A stretch of DNA of 64,000 nucleotides from Serratia proteamaculans (lineage in GTDB: Bacteria; Pseudomonadota; Gammaproteobacteria; Enterobacterales; Enterobacteriaceae), in assembly GCF_008830365.1 (NCBI RefSeq), contig NZ_WBKI01000002.1:744001-808000 (forward strand), given 5' to 3'. The notes beneath the pieces were generated by a model. That model worked only from the letters and a program-made list of their open reading frames with translations, ran no database searches and had not been told where the DNA came from. A program made the position numbers and the translations under genes. Shown piece by piece: positions 1-9,321 of this stretch. Numbering within the stretch: position 1 is the first letter of the stretch; each line of letters starts with the position of its first letter.

Positions 1-68
1 TTAAAACGTGCAATTGCAATCGCCACACGGGCATTTGGAGTAGCAACAACACCTTCGATAACTTTCAT
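1..68 (-). CDS. ribH: 6,7-dimethyl-8-ribityllumazine synthase, N-terminal part (cut by window edge)
   Basis: Only the first 22 codons lie in the window. They read MKVIEGVVATPNARVAIAIA and continue RF, which matches the start of RibH (lumazine synthase, the penultimate step of riboflavin synthesis, condensing the ribD-pathway pyrimidine with dihydroxybutanone phosphate). The ATG is preceded by a good ribosome site (AAGGAAA). It follows ribD on the same strand after a 119-bp gap, as in the enterobacterial nrdR-ribD-ribH-nusB order. The rest of the protein cannot be judged. Confidence 0.9.
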   Translation of the reverse strand, partial: MKVIEGVVATPNARVAIAIARF

Positions 69-187
69 GGGCTTTCCTTAAAAATGGGTTCAATACCCCG
101 CAGGGGGGCGGATTCTATCACATTCTTTATCAGCCTGCGCGGGCGGTTTTGTAAAACGACGACCGTCCCGGCAAGCGGACGTTACAT

Positions 188-1297
188 TCAGTATTTTGCC
201 TTCAATCGCAGCCGTAAATCAGGGCCGATTTGCCGTACTTCGCTAAAGACGAACTCCGGTGTATCAGCCAGGCGCTCGAGGCCCGGCAGGTGACACAGGC
301 CGCGGCCATTATCACCCAACAATTTTGGCGCGATATACAAAATGAGCTCATCGACCAACCCGGCCTGCAGCAAGGCACCGGCCAACTGCGCGCCGGCCTC
401 GACCCAGATGGAATTCACCTGACGTTTCGCCAGTTGCATCATCATCACCACCAGATCGACCCCGCCACCGTGCGCCGGGAAGGTCAGTTGCTCGACATCC
501 TGCGGCCAAGTTTGCCGATCCGGCTGCAGGCGTGCCAGCCAGGTAGGCCCCGGCTGTTGCACCACCCGATGCTGCGGGGTGACACGATTTTGGCTATCCA
601 GAATAATACGCAGCGGTTGACGCAGGTTTTCACGCGGGTAAATGCTTTGCGTCTCGGCGTCCAGCTCATCCCAACGTACCGTCAGTGACGGATCATCCGC
701 CAGCACGGTAGCGCTGGTGCTGAGGATCGCGGCGCTTTGCGCCCGCAGGCGCTGTACATCCTGACGCGCCTGCGGTGAGGTGATCCATTGGCTTTCGCCG
801 GAAGCCATCGCCGTGCGGCCATCCAGTGAAGCGCCGAGCTTGAGTTGTACATAAGGAAAGCCGGTGCGCATCCGTTTGAGGAAGCCCAGATTCACCGCTT
901 CGGCCTCCGCCAGCATAAAACCGTGGCGGACATCCAACCCCGCCTGCTGTAATTTGTACAGCCCACGACCGGCAACCTCTGGGTTGGGATCCTGCATCGC
1001 CGCCACAACCCGGGCTACGCCGGCAGCCACCAGCGCATCGGCACAGGGTGGCGTGCGGCCATGATGACTGCAGGGTTCCAGCGTGACATAAGCGGTGGCA
1101 CCACGCGCCTTTTCGCCCGCCATGCGCAGCGCATGCACTTCCGCATGGGGTTCACCGGCGCGCAGATGGTAACCTTCTCCGACGATTTCACCATCGCGCA
1201 CGATAACGCAGCCGACATTGGGATTCGGTGCGGTAGTGAAACGGCCCAATCGCGCCAGTTCAAAGGCGCGTGCCATATACAATTCGTCGTTATGCAT
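188..1297 (-). CDS. ribD: Bifunctional riboflavin deaminase/reductase RibD
   Basis: A 369-residue protein that in this family deaminates the GTP-derived diaminopyrimidine and then reduces its ribosyl side chain. The N-terminal half shows the zinc deaminase motifs (HAEVHAL and PCSHHGRTPPC). The C-terminal half is a RibD/DHFR-like reductase domain, beginning near the LKLGASLDGR segment. The start chosen is the ATG giving MHNDELYMARAFELA, the usual family start; the frame stays open upstream into nrdR but that extension has no family resemblance. It starts 10 bp after the nrdR stop, so the two are probably co-transcribed. Confidence 0.95.
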   Translation of the reverse strand: MHNDELYMARAFELARLGRFTTAPNPNVGCVIVRDGEIVGEGYHLRAGEPHAEVHALRMAGEKARGATAYVTLEPCSHHGRTPPCADALVAAGVARVVAAMQDPNPEVAGRGLYKLQQAGLDVRHGFMLAEAEAVNLGFLKRMRTGFPYVQLKLGASLDGRTAMASGESQWITSPQARQDVQRLRAQSAAILSTSATVLADDPSLTVRWDELDAETQSIYPRENLRQPLRIILDSQNRVTPQHRVVQQPGPTWLARLQPDRQTWPQDVEQLTFPAHGGGVDLVVMMMQLAKRQVNSIWVEAGAQLAGALLQAGLVDELILYIAPKLLGDNGRGLCHLPGLERLADTPEFVFSEVRQIGPDLRLRLKAKY

Positions 1298-1307
1298 CAA
1301 AGGTCCC

Positions 1308-1757
1308 TTAGTCCTGCAGACGGGCGATCTCTTCGCCGAATTCACGGATATCTTCAAAGCTGCGGTAGACCGAAGCAAAGCGAATATAGGCCACTTTATC
1401 CAACTTTTTCAACGCGTCCATCACCAGGTTACCGACCAGCTTAGTCGGCACTTCACGCTCGCCGGTGGCGCGCAACTGGGATTTAATGTGGTTGATCGCG
1501 TTTTCCACGTCGTCAGAGCTGACCGGGCGTTTTTCCAACGCCTTCAGCATGCCGCGACGCAGCTTGTCTTCGTTGAAAGGCTCACGGACTTCGTCGCTTT
1601 TGATTACCCGCGGCATCACCAGCTCAGCCACTTCAAAAGTGGTGAAGCGTTCATTACAAACCAAACATTGGCGGCGACGGCGCACCTGCGAACCATCACC
1701 CACCAGGCGGGAATCAATGACTTTGGTATCAACGGCGGCGCAGAAAGGGCAATGCAT
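1308..1757 (-). CDS. nrdR: Transcriptional repressor NrdR
   Basis: A 149-residue regulator of ribonucleotide reductase genes, which senses dATP/ATP. The N-terminal zinc ribbon is visible as Cys3, Cys6, Cys31 and Cys34, followed by an arginine-rich stretch and the ATP-cone domain (about residues 49-139). The length equals the E. coli protein. It is the first gene of the nrdR-ribD-ribH group and is divergent from yajI. I did not find a convincing NrdR box in the 186-bp region upstream. Confidence 0.96.
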   Translation of the reverse strand: MHCPFCAAVDTKVIDSRLVGDGSQVRRRRQCLVCNERFTTFEVAELVMPRVIKSDEVREPFNEDKLRRGMLKALEKRPVSSDDVENAINHIKSQLRATGEREVPTKLVGNLVMDALKKLDKVAYIRFASVYRSFEDIREFGEEIARLQD

Positions 1758-1943
1758 AACACGTCCTGATAAACGTTTTCATAGTTAAGAACAGTTTACC
1801 CCGAAGTGCGGTTACAACAAAGGCCGTCGGTTATTTGTTGCGAAGACCCGTTATCAACGGCGGTCAAAACGAGGGTTAACATGACTTTCCCGGCCAGGCG
1901 GACTAAGCTGATAACAGGAGAAGTTGAATAGGAAATCCCCGCC

Positions 1944-2498
1944 ATGACAACCCGTTACCCCAAGATTTTCCTGCTCGGCACACTGGTACTGCTGGCAGGC
2001 TGCGCGCAAACTCGCGAAGTGCCAAAACTGCATAATCAGGTGGTTGCACTGAATCAGCAATTAACCACCCTGACTAACCAGGCCACGGCGCTGGAACAGC
2101 AAAACCAGTTGAACCAAAACTCCACCAGCGGCGTTTACCTGCTGCCGGCGGCCAATAACGGCGCTCGCCTGCACAGCAGTCTCGGTGAACTGAGCGTGTC
2201 ACTCAGCCACGTGAAGAGCGAGGCTAACGGCACCCAGGCCATGCTGCACGTTCGCACGCTTTCGCAGGCGTCGCTGCCGGCCTTCAAAGCCATAGTGGAA
2301 TGGGGCCAACTGGATGCGGCCACCGGCAAGCCACTGACGGCCGATGCGCTTTCTCAGCCGATCGCCAGTGCGGACTCGCTGCTACCCAAAACGGAGCACA
2401 GTTTTGAGCTGCGTTTCAGTGGCCTGACGCCAGATCAACTGGGCTATGTTCGACTGCACAGCGTAGAACCCACTGCAGCGGCAGCCGCAGCAAACTAA
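1944..2498 (+). CDS. yajI: DUF3251 lipoprotein YajI
   Basis: A 184-residue predicted lipoprotein. The signal peptide ends in the lipobox LLAGC, with the lipidated cysteine at residue 20. A glutamine/asparagine-rich, probably helical stretch (residues about 30-60) precedes the DUF3251 domain; the C-terminus is alanine-rich. In E. coli yajI lies next to nrdR, as here, which supports the symbol. Its function is not established. The ribosome site is AGGAAA 9 bp before the ATG. Confidence 0.85.
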   Translation: MTTRYPKIFLLGTLVLLAGCAQTREVPKLHNQVVALNQQLTTLTNQATALEQQNQLNQNSTSGVYLLPAANNGARLHSSLGELSVSLSHVKSEANGTQAMLHVRTLSQASLPAFKAIVEWGQLDAATGKPLTADALSQPIASADSLLPKTEHSFELRFSGLTPDQLGYVRLHSVEPTAAAAAAN

Positions 2499-2506
2499 CC
2501 AGGCCA

Positions 2507-2538
2507 GGCCCACACTCAACCCATCTCGAGAGTGGGCC
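2507..2538. terminator. Hairpin between convergent yajI and ttrA
   Basis: An 11-bp stem with one mismatch (GGCCCACACTC pairing with GAGAGTGGGCC) lies in the 46-bp gap between the converging yajI and ttrA genes. There is no U-run on either side, so termination strength is uncertain. Confidence 0.4.
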
Positions 2539-2544
2539 ATCAGC

Positions 2545-5500
2545 TTAACCCAACCGTTGCAGCCTTGCCGGTAGCCCCTGGCGCACCGCCGCACCGCTGA
2601 CCCAGTCAAGCCAGCTATTGCTGATCTCTCTGGTCGGATCGGGCAACCCAAGGTCGTTTAAGTTGATACCGGAGGCAATGCGCGCATCGGCGGCCAGCAG
2701 TTGACCATCCAGCATATGCGCTCGCGCCCCCATCTCGCGATGGCCATAACCGTGCTCAATAGCAATCACGCCGGGCATCACGCCATCCAGCAAGCTGATC
2801 TGCGCCTCAACGCTGCCGCCCGGGGTCTGCAACTGCACCCGATCGCCATGCTGCAGGCCATAACGCTCACCATCGGCCGGATTAAGCGCCACCAGATTGA
2901 CCGGTTTCACCGCGCGCAGGCGATCGATCGGTGCCGTTGAACTGCTCATCAGGTGCGACTTAAACGACATCAGGCGGAACGGCCATGCCTCCTCTGAATA
3001 GTGCTCCCCAACGTCGGAACCGTCGGCAAAGCGCGGCGGATAATAGGTCGGACAGCCGCTATAACGTTCTCCGGTTATCGCATGACGATGGCGCGCCACC
3101 TCTTCGTTCCAGATATTCAGCCCTTTCTTCCACTGCGGCCCGGTTTCATTTCCTCGCCAGGCCTGTTCATAAGGCGCGAAACGTCCACCACGCGCCAGCA
3201 TATAGCCGACCCGCAACCGCTCATCCGTTTTCAAGACCCTATCCAACGCCGGTTGCAGGCGATCCACCCCGGTCAGCCGCAGCTCGCTTTCCGTCGCTTC
3301 CGGCAATGGCTCACCAGCAAAAGCCACGTTGGCCGCAGCACGCAGATAATAATCTTCGGCGTTGTGCAAGCCGCAGGCATTCCCCTGCGCATCCTGCAAG
3401 GCGGCATCGCCAAACCCCGGCAACTGCATCGCCTTCGACAACGCAATAACAAAGCTTTCCAGTGCCACCGGCTGACCGTCCGCCGTGGTCGCAGTTCGCG
3501 ACGGAACCACTGGCCACCGTGCAGTGCTTGCCCGCACCATCACGCCGGACCAGGGCGCGGTAAAGCCCCAGCTCTCGAAGTTATGGGTGTCCGGCACGAT
3601 ATAATCCGCCAGGGCGCTGGTTTCGTTAATAAAAGCGTCGATCGCGATAAACAACGGCAATTGGCGGGGATCTTTCAGCCGGCTTTCAACCACCTCGCGC
3701 AGACCGGCAACGCCGTACAGCGGGTTACCCATATGGCTGATCCAGGCCTTCAGCGGGTAGGGGTATCCCAGCAGCGCCGGAGCCAGTTGCTCGGTGAACT
3801 GACCCGCGACAAACGGGTACCAGGGCCCGCGCGCCGGATAAGGTTTTTCACCCTGCTCAAGTTTGCGGCGATATTCGTCCGATTGCTCGTACGCCTGTTT
3901 GCTGCGCGACAGCACCAGCCCTTTCGGTTTCACCATGCCGGGGAAGCTCTTCAGGTTATAGCGAGGCCCATCGGCAAACTCTTTGAACTTACCACCACCG
4001 ACCGAGACGCCGCCCTTAAGGTTCAGGTTACCGATCAGCGCATTGAGCATCATCACCGCCCAACTGTTATAGAAGCCGTTGCCGCTCATCATACCGCCAT
4101 GGGCGATCACCGCCGCTTGCCGCTGATAGGAAGTAAACTCCCTGGCCAGGGCAGCAATGGTCTCGGCACTAACGCCACAACGGGTGCTGTACTCAGCCAG
4201 CGTGAAGCGCTCAGCCGCCCGCTGCAGACAGAGAAAGCTCGAACGAACCTGGACCTGTGAACCGTCGGCCAGCCGCAGCTGTTGCTCCACCCGCAACGCG
4301 CCCTGTAGCGCCTGGTTGGCCGACACCGGTTCAGCCCGCTGCGTATCCCAGACCAAAGGCGGACTTTCGGCCTCTCCGGTTGCGCCGCCGTCCAAATGTA
4401 CCTGGCGCAAAAACTGACCGCACAACGGATGATCGTCATTCATCACCACCAGATGTGTGGCATTGGTCCAGCTCTTTTCACCGGCCGCCTGCATGGCGGT
4501 TTCGCCGGGCAGCGCCAGGTAGCCAGCGTTATAACGCTCCTGCTCGATGATCCAACGGATCATGCCCATCACCAGCGCGGAATCGGTACCCGGCAACACC
4601 GGGACCCAACGGTTGTGATCGTTGGCCAGCGTGGTGGTTAATGGCAATGCCGGTGCCACCACCACGTAACGGAACTCATCGCGCAGACGGGCGTTGGCCA
4701 ACTGACGCCCCTGACGTTTGAATGGGTTGCCGGACTGCGCCGGCGAGGTACCGAGAAACAGTCCAAAACGTAAATGGTCCCAATCCGGTTTAACGTGCGC
4801 ATTGGTTTCCAAATCGCCCATTAATGCCCCGGATCCCGCCCGGTAGGCCAGTCCGCAATAAGCGCCATGATGGCCGAAGTTACGTGTCCCAAAGGCGTTT
4901 TGCGCAAAACGTTTGATAAAAGCGTCCCGCCCTTCATCACCGGCGTTGGTGACCAGCAACTGATTGGCCTTTGGCCCCAGCGAAGGTTGCTCAGGGTCGA
5001 GCGGCGTTTCGAGATCGCGGATCGCTCTCAGCCCCTCAACCGGCCCTTCGCCAAACAGATCGCCGCCCTCGACCACTTCGTGGATCAACTGTTCAAAACT
5101 GATGCGCTGCCACTGCCCGCTGCCGCGTGGCCCAACCCGTTTCATCGGTTCCAGCACGCGATAGGGGCTGGTCAACCCTTCCAGCAAGGTCGCGCCACGG
5201 GCGCAGGCGGTGGAACGCTGCTCAAGACCTTCATCGCCCCCCAGACGGTTGAGTGCATCACTCACCGGCAAAGAATAGGGAAAATGATGGTCATGAGACA
5301 ATGGATGATATGGGTTACCCGCCACGCGCAAAATCTGATTACTGTCGCGATCCACCCTGACCCGCAGGCCGCAAAGCGTCCAGCAGCCAAAACATTGGGT
5401 CATGGACACCGCCTGCTGTGGATTGGCCTGCCAGCCATCCGGGTGCCGACGTCCCTCTGTCGGCAGCGAGTTGGCGCTGATCCGGTCGAGCGTCAACTTG

Positions 5501-5628
5501 CCACTGCTGCCGTCGCGCAGGCCGGTAAACACTTTCTGCACCATCTCGCTGTAACTGGCACCAAACACTGCCAATCCACCCAGGGCGAGCCCGCCTTTTA
5601 ACCACTGACGCCGCGTTGACTTAGCCAT
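2545..5628 (-). CDS. ttrA: Tetrathionate reductase catalytic subunit TtrA
   Basis: A 1027-residue molybdopterin oxidoreductase that reduces tetrathionate to thiosulfate in the periplasm. A Tat signal is present (TRRQWLKGG at residues 5-13, followed by a hydrophobic stretch). An iron-sulfur motif Cys79-x2-Cys82-x3-Cys86, with a later CARG near residue 137, precedes the long molybdopterin domains and the C-terminal MoCo-dinucleotide domain. It is the last gene of ttrBCA and overlaps ttrC by 8 bp, suggesting translational coupling. TtrA uses the bis-MGD cofactor and receives electrons from TtrB. Confidence 0.94.
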   Translation of the reverse strand: MAKSTRRQWLKGGLALGGLAVFGASYSEMVQKVFTGLRDGSSGKLTLDRISANSLPTEGRRHPDGWQANPQQAVSMTQCFGCWTLCGLRVRVDRDSNQILRVAGNPYHPLSHDHHFPYSLPVSDALNRLGGDEGLEQRSTACARGATLLEGLTSPYRVLEPMKRVGPRGSGQWQRISFEQLIHEVVEGGDLFGEGPVEGLRAIRDLETPLDPEQPSLGPKANQLLVTNAGDEGRDAFIKRFAQNAFGTRNFGHHGAYCGLAYRAGSGALMGDLETNAHVKPDWDHLRFGLFLGTSPAQSGNPFKRQGRQLANARLRDEFRYVVVAPALPLTTTLANDHNRWVPVLPGTDSALVMGMIRWIIEQERYNAGYLALPGETAMQAAGEKSWTNATHLVVMNDDHPLCGQFLRQVHLDGGATGEAESPPLVWDTQRAEPVSANQALQGALRVEQQLRLADGSQVQVRSSFLCLQRAAERFTLAEYSTRCGVSAETIAALAREFTSYQRQAAVIAHGGMMSGNGFYNSWAVMMLNALIGNLNLKGGVSVGGGKFKEFADGPRYNLKSFPGMVKPKGLVLSRSKQAYEQSDEYRRKLEQGEKPYPARGPWYPFVAGQFTEQLAPALLGYPYPLKAWISHMGNPLYGVAGLREVVESRLKDPRQLPLFIAIDAFINETSALADYIVPDTHNFESWGFTAPWSGVMVRASTARWPVVPSRTATTADGQPVALESFVIALSKAMQLPGFGDAALQDAQGNACGLHNAEDYYLRAAANVAFAGEPLPEATESELRLTGVDRLQPALDRVLKTDERLRVGYMLARGGRFAPYEQAWRGNETGPQWKKGLNIWNEEVARHRHAITGERYSGCPTYYPPRFADGSDVGEHYSEEAWPFRLMSFKSHLMSSSTAPIDRLRAVKPVNLVALNPADGERYGLQHGDRVQLQTPGGSVEAQISLLDGVMPGVIAIEHGYGHREMGARAHMLDGQLLAADARIASGINLNDLGLPDPTREISNSWLDWVSGAAVRQGLPARLQRLG

Positions 5629-6679
5629 AGTATTTTTTCTCCATCAGCCCATGCTGTAGTTCACGAATTCCAATGATTAAAGCTATCCACAAACCTAAAG
5701 TGCCCAGGATAGCCAACAGCCCTTCGCTGCCGAGGGGTAACACATAAGGATTGGTCAATACGTTGAACTTGGGCAGCGTCTGGGTTTGCATCAGCAGCAT
5801 CCAACGCACGCCCCAGCACAGCAGCAGCGCTGCGACACACTGCACCCGTAGCCCATTAGAGCCCAACGCCTGAATGCGTGCTCGCCATGCCAGCGCCAAC
5901 AGCAACAGGGTCAAACCGACAAAAGCGATACCTGTCCAGAGCCAGACGGCCCCCTGAGTCGCCAGCGAGTGCAATGCGACGGAGGACCTGCTGCCATCCA
6001 GCCACCAACCAAGAGCGGAGAGGCACAACAGCAGCAGGCTGACTGCCTGATAGCGAGCCAGGCGCGGCTGCCATTGCGGCTCCTGACGCAGCCAATAAGC
6101 CAACAGCGGCGGAACGGCCTGGATAGCGGTCAGTAACAGTAGCCAGGGTAACCAGAGGCTGTACCACAGCGGCTGCGCCCGCAGCACCGAAACCTCACGT
6201 CCGGTATAGAGCAGGATACTGAACGCCGAAAGCAAAGTGGCCAATGCCACCCCGCGCAGCCATTTATCTTCACACCATGCCGGTCGGAACTGTAACCAGC
6301 GTGCCCACAACGGTAGGCTTTTCGCTCGCAACTGCCCCCGCAACAGCAAAATGAAATAGCTGACCACCAGCAGGGTAAACAGCGGTAAAAATAGCGAGCC
6401 GAGCGACATCCACGACCAGGGGGTAAAGTAGGCGTAGAAATGCCAGATGCGGGCGGGCTGATGTAAGTCCGCGCTTAGGGCCATCGGCGCCACGGTGCCA
6501 CTCACCACAGCCAGTGAGACGGCGGCCAGCTCCAGCCGGGATGAGTTCTGCGGATCGCGCCAGCGCAGCCAGACGGCAATCATGATGCTGCCGCATGCCA
6601 GGCCAATAAAGAAAAAATACTGCACCGCCCAGGGCAACCAGGCGATCTCCTGCGGGCGAGCCATAATTTCGCGGATCAT
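5621..6679 (-). CDS. ttrC: Tetrathionate reductase membrane subunit TtrC
   Basis: A 352-residue NrfD-type membrane protein with about nine hydrophobic helices, which oxidises quinol and anchors the reductase. The start MIREIMARPQEIAWLPWAVQ is preferred because its ATG overlaps the ttrB stop as ATGA. The stop overlaps the ttrA start by 8 bp. The gene order ttrB-ttrC-ttrA is the same as in Salmonella. Confidence 0.93.
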   Translation of the reverse strand: MIREIMARPQEIAWLPWAVQYFFFIGLACGSIMIAVWLRWRDPQNSSRLELAAVSLAVVSGTVAPMALSADLHQPARIWHFYAYFTPWSWMSLGSLFLPLFTLLVVSYFILLLRGQLRAKSLPLWARWLQFRPAWCEDKWLRGVALATLLSAFSILLYTGREVSVLRAQPLWYSLWLPWLLLLTAIQAVPPLLAYWLRQEPQWQPRLARYQAVSLLLLCLSALGWWLDGSRSSVALHSLATQGAVWLWTGIAFVGLTLLLLALAWRARIQALGSNGLRVQCVAALLLCWGVRWMLLMQTQTLPKFNVLTNPYVLPLGSEGLLAILGTLGLWIALIIGIRELQHGLMEKKYYG

Positions 6680-7410
6680 GGGTACACCTCCTGCCACAGC
6701 GCCGGTTGTCCCCGGACGTGACTGACAAATGCCTCATCAAGCCCCAGATAGAACACCTGAGGATGTGTCCCCTGTTCGGGTTTCAGGACCTTGAGCTGTG
6801 CCTGATGCTCATCCAGAGCCCGCCTTAATGCACCTTGCCGATCGTTAAGATCGCCAATCATCCGCGCACCACCGACACAGGACTCGACGCAGGCAGGCAA
6901 CAGCCCGGCATCCAGCCGATGCACACAGAAAGTACACTTGTCGGCGGTCTGGGTTTCATGGTTGATAAACCGGGCCTCATAAGGGCAGGCCTGTACACAA
7001 TAGGCACAGCCGACGCAGCGGGTATTGTCGACAACCACAATGCCGTCCTGACGCTGGAAAGTCGCCTGCACCGGGCAGACCGGCACACAGGGCGGATTGT
7101 CACAGTGGTTGCACAGCCGGGGTAACAAAACGTTGGTGGTTGAGCCCTGCCCCGTCAGGCTGACCTGATATTGCAGTACACTGGTGCGAAATTGCCCCTG
7201 AGGTAACCGGTTTTCCACCGCACAGCTGACCGTACAGGCCTGACAGCCAATGCAGCGGCGCAGGTCGATCAGCATCGCCATGCGCTTTTTGCTGTCACCT
7301 TCTCGCCGCGCGGGTTGCAACTGCCAGCCTGACTGCGCCAGCGGCACCAGAGCTGCGCCGGCGGTCAATGCACCGAGTCGTTGTAAAAACTGCCGCTTTC
7401 CACTGTCCAT
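6676..7410 (-). CDS. ttrB: Tetrathionate reductase iron-sulfur subunit TtrB
   Basis: A 244-residue ferredoxin-like electron-transfer protein with a twin-arginine-like leader (MDSGKRQFLQRLGALTAGAA). Four 4Fe-4S cysteine clusters are visible: CIGCQACTVSC, CNHCDNPPCVPVC, CVGCAYCVQAC and CTFC...CVESC. The ATG at 7410 has GGGAGAAA upstream; the frame is open further upstream but without family features. First gene of ttrBCA, divergent from ttrSR. Confidence 0.94.
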   Translation of the reverse strand: MDSGKRQFLQRLGALTAGAALVPLAQSGWQLQPARREGDSKKRMAMLIDLRRCIGCQACTVSCAVENRLPQGQFRTSVLQYQVSLTGQGSTTNVLLPRLCNHCDNPPCVPVCPVQATFQRQDGIVVVDNTRCVGCAYCVQACPYEARFINHETQTADKCTFCVHRLDAGLLPACVESCVGGARMIGDLNDRQGALRRALDEHQAQLKVLKPEQGTHPQVFYLGLDEAFVSHVRGQPALWQEVYP

Positions 7411-7483
7411 TGATTTCTCCCAATAAGTATCCGCCGGGGAACTGATACAAAGGAGTGTAAAAACAGCGACCGACCGCCAATAT

Positions 7484-7497
7484 TGTGGTTTACCACA
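7484..7497. promoter_or_regulatory. Perfect palindrome TGTGGT-TT-ACCACA, candidate TtrR operator
   Basis: A perfect 6+2+6 inverted repeat in the ttrB-ttrS divergent region, centred about 80 bp upstream of the ttrB start codon. That is a plausible place for an activator of ttrBCA. TtrR is the only dedicated regulator encoded here, so it is the natural candidate. No binding consensus was available to compare. Confidence 0.45.
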
Positions 7498-7534
7498 TTC
7501 CCCACGGCGGCTTGATCCAGGACAATTCAACCCG

Positions 7535-7548
7535 GTGATGTGGATCAT
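7535..7548. promoter_or_regulatory. FNR/CRP-like half-site pair (GTGAT-N4-ATCAT)
   Basis: GTGAT-GTGG-ATCAT keeps the central TGAT-N4-ATCA of the FNR site TTGAT-N4-ATCAA but misses both outer bases. In Salmonella the ttr operon depends on the FNR homologue OxrA, so an FNR site in this region is expected. It sits only 15 bp before the preferred ttrS start. Confidence 0.3.
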
Positions 7549-7563
7549 AAAAGTGGAGACGAT

Positions 7564-9321
7564 GTGAAAAGAGCAGCGCTAATCCTGTTGCTGGGCGGTT
7601 GGTTAAATGCTGCCTGGGCGGGACAATGGACCATCGCGGTGTTGGCGCTGCGCGGCGATGCCCATGCACTGGCCCAGTGGCAACCCTTGGCCGATCACCT
7701 TAATCGCCAGTTTCCCGGCGATCATTTCCAACTGTTGCCGCTAAGCCTGGCCGGTATGGATGAGGCGGTCCGTAATGAACACGTGGACTTTTTGCTCACC
7801 AACCCGGCGCAATATGTCCAGTTGGATAACCGCTACCCGCTACGCTGGCTGGTTTCGCTGCGTTCTTCCCAACAGCCGCAACAGGCCTCGGGCAACGTGG
7901 TCGGTAGCGTCATACTGGTGCGCCACGACAGCCCAACCACTATGGCCAGCCAGTTAGTCGGTAAAAAGGTCGGTGCCGTCGCCGCTGACGCCTTTGGCGG
8001 CTACCTGCTGGGATATAAAGAACTGCTTGGCGCGGGCCTTGACCCGGAGAAAGACTTGCAACTGCATTTCAGCGGTTACCCGGCGGATGCCCTGCTTTAT
8101 CAGTTGCGCGATCGGGCGCTGGATGCGGTGATAGTGCCGGTTTGTCTGTTGGAGAAAATGCAGGCGGAAGGGTTGCTGCAAGCCAGTGATTACCGCGCCC
8201 TGTTGGCAAAACACAGTGGCCAGACCTGCCTGACCAGCACCGATCTGTATCCCAACTGGTCATTTGCCGCCCTGAACCACGTCCCGGATCGGCTGGCAGA
8301 TGAGTTAACCCGCCAGTTACTGCAGATGAACGCCCCCGGCCTGCCGGTTTGGGGCGCCCCGGCGTCATCCCGCCAGGTTAATCAGCTACTGCGCGATTTG
8401 AATATCCACCCAAGCCAACGCTCACTCTGGCAGGAGGTGACCCTTTGGGCACAACAACACCTGCTGTTGCTCGGTGGCATCTTCGGCGGGATGCTGTTGC
8501 TCGGCGCTAACCATCTGTGGATTGGTCATCTGGTACGCCGTCGCGGGCGTCAGCTCGAACAGATGCATCAGACGCTGCGCGCCAGAGAAACCGCGCTGGC
8601 TCAGGCACAACGCCTCAGTACCCTGGGGGAGATGGCGTCCGGCTTTGCTCACGAGCTTAACCAGCCGCTGGCGGCGATCCGGCACTATGCGGAGGGCTGC
8701 CGTATTCGTCTTGAGCGCAGCGATCGACAGCATGAACTGCTGCCGATCCTCGAACAGATTGGTCAGCAGGCGCAGCGGGGCGCGGAAAGCATTGTTAATT
8801 TACGCCGCTGGGCCAGCAAGACTCCGCACCATGAAAACGCGCAGCCCTTGTTATTGCGACCGCTGGTGGAACACCTGGTTAAACTGATGCAGATAGAACA
8901 ACAGTATCCGCTGTGCCGCATAACCCTGGCCATCCCGGCTCAAAGCCAGTTGTATAGCCAGACGACGCTATTGGAGCAAGTGCTCACTAATTTGCTGAGT
9001 AACAGCCTGCAAGCAGGTGCCCAACACATCACCCTTCGGCTGGAAACCGACTCCCACCAGCAACGACTGATGGTTGAAGATGACGGCGGCGGTTTGAGCA
9101 CCGAACAGCTGACACTGCCGTTCGTGCCCTTTCGCAGCAGCAAGCAGGAAGGCCTCGGCCTGGGGTTGGTGATCTGCCAGCGGTTGCTGAAGCACCAGGG
9201 CGGAGATCTGACACTGGAAAACTATTTTTCCGATTCTCTACAGCAAGGGTTGCGCGTGACCCTGTACTTCCCCGTGATCCAACAGGAAACCTGCCATGGC
9301 GTTAATACATCTGGTCGATGA
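7564..9321 (+). CDS. ttrS: Tetrathionate sensor histidine kinase TtrS
   Basis: A 585-residue membrane sensor kinase that detects tetrathionate and phosphorylates TtrR. The order is signal peptide (VKRAALILLLGGWLNAAWA), a PhnD-like periplasmic ligand-binding domain (residues about 20-290), one membrane helix (LLLGGIFGGMLLLGA), a HisKA segment with FAHELNQPLAAIRHY, and an ATPase domain ending in GLGLVICQRLLKHQGG. The GTG at 7564 is chosen because GGAG lies 6 bp upstream and it gives a clean signal peptide; an in-frame GTG at 7540 also exists. It overlaps ttrR by 26 bp. Confidence 0.9.
   Translation: MKRAALILLLGGWLNAAWAGQWTIAVLALRGDAHALAQWQPLADHLNRQFPGDHFQLLPLSLAGMDEAVRNEHVDFLLTNPAQYVQLDNRYPLRWLVSLRSSQQPQQASGNVVGSVILVRHDSPTTMASQLVGKKVGAVAADAFGGYLLGYKELLGAGLDPEKDLQLHFSGYPADALLYQLRDRALDAVIVPVCLLEKMQAEGLLQASDYRALLAKHSGQTCLTSTDLYPNWSFAALNHVPDRLADELTRQLLQMNAPGLPVWGAPASSRQVNQLLRDLNIHPSQRSLWQEVTLWAQQHLLLLGGIFGGMLLLGANHLWIGHLVRRRGRQLEQMHQTLRARETALAQAQRLSTLGEMASGFAHELNQPLAAIRHYAEGCRIRLERSDRQHELLPILEQIGQQAQRGAESIVNLRRWASKTPHHENAQPLLLRPLVEHLVKLMQIEQQYPLCRITLAIPAQSQLYSQTTLLEQVLTNLLSNSLQAGAQHITLRLETDSHQQRLMVEDDGGGLSTEQLTLPFVPFRSSKQEGLGLGLVICQRLLKHQGGDLTLENYFSDSLQQGLRVTLYFPVIQQETCHGVNTSGR

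Noticed and set aside
69-187. FMN riboswitch between ribD and ribH
   Set aside because: No RFN-like conserved segments were seen, and in enterobacteria that element precedes ribB, not ribH.
3001-4260. Long open frame (over 400 codons) on the plus strand
   Set aside because: It lies opposite ttrA, whose own frame has clear family motifs. The frame is low-complexity, rich in Arg, His and Gln, and reflects GC-rich codon usage of the real gene.
7540-7563. Upstream GTG as the ttrS start
   Set aside because: It would put seven polar residues and part of the FNR-like site before the signal peptide; the later GTG has a proper ribosome site.
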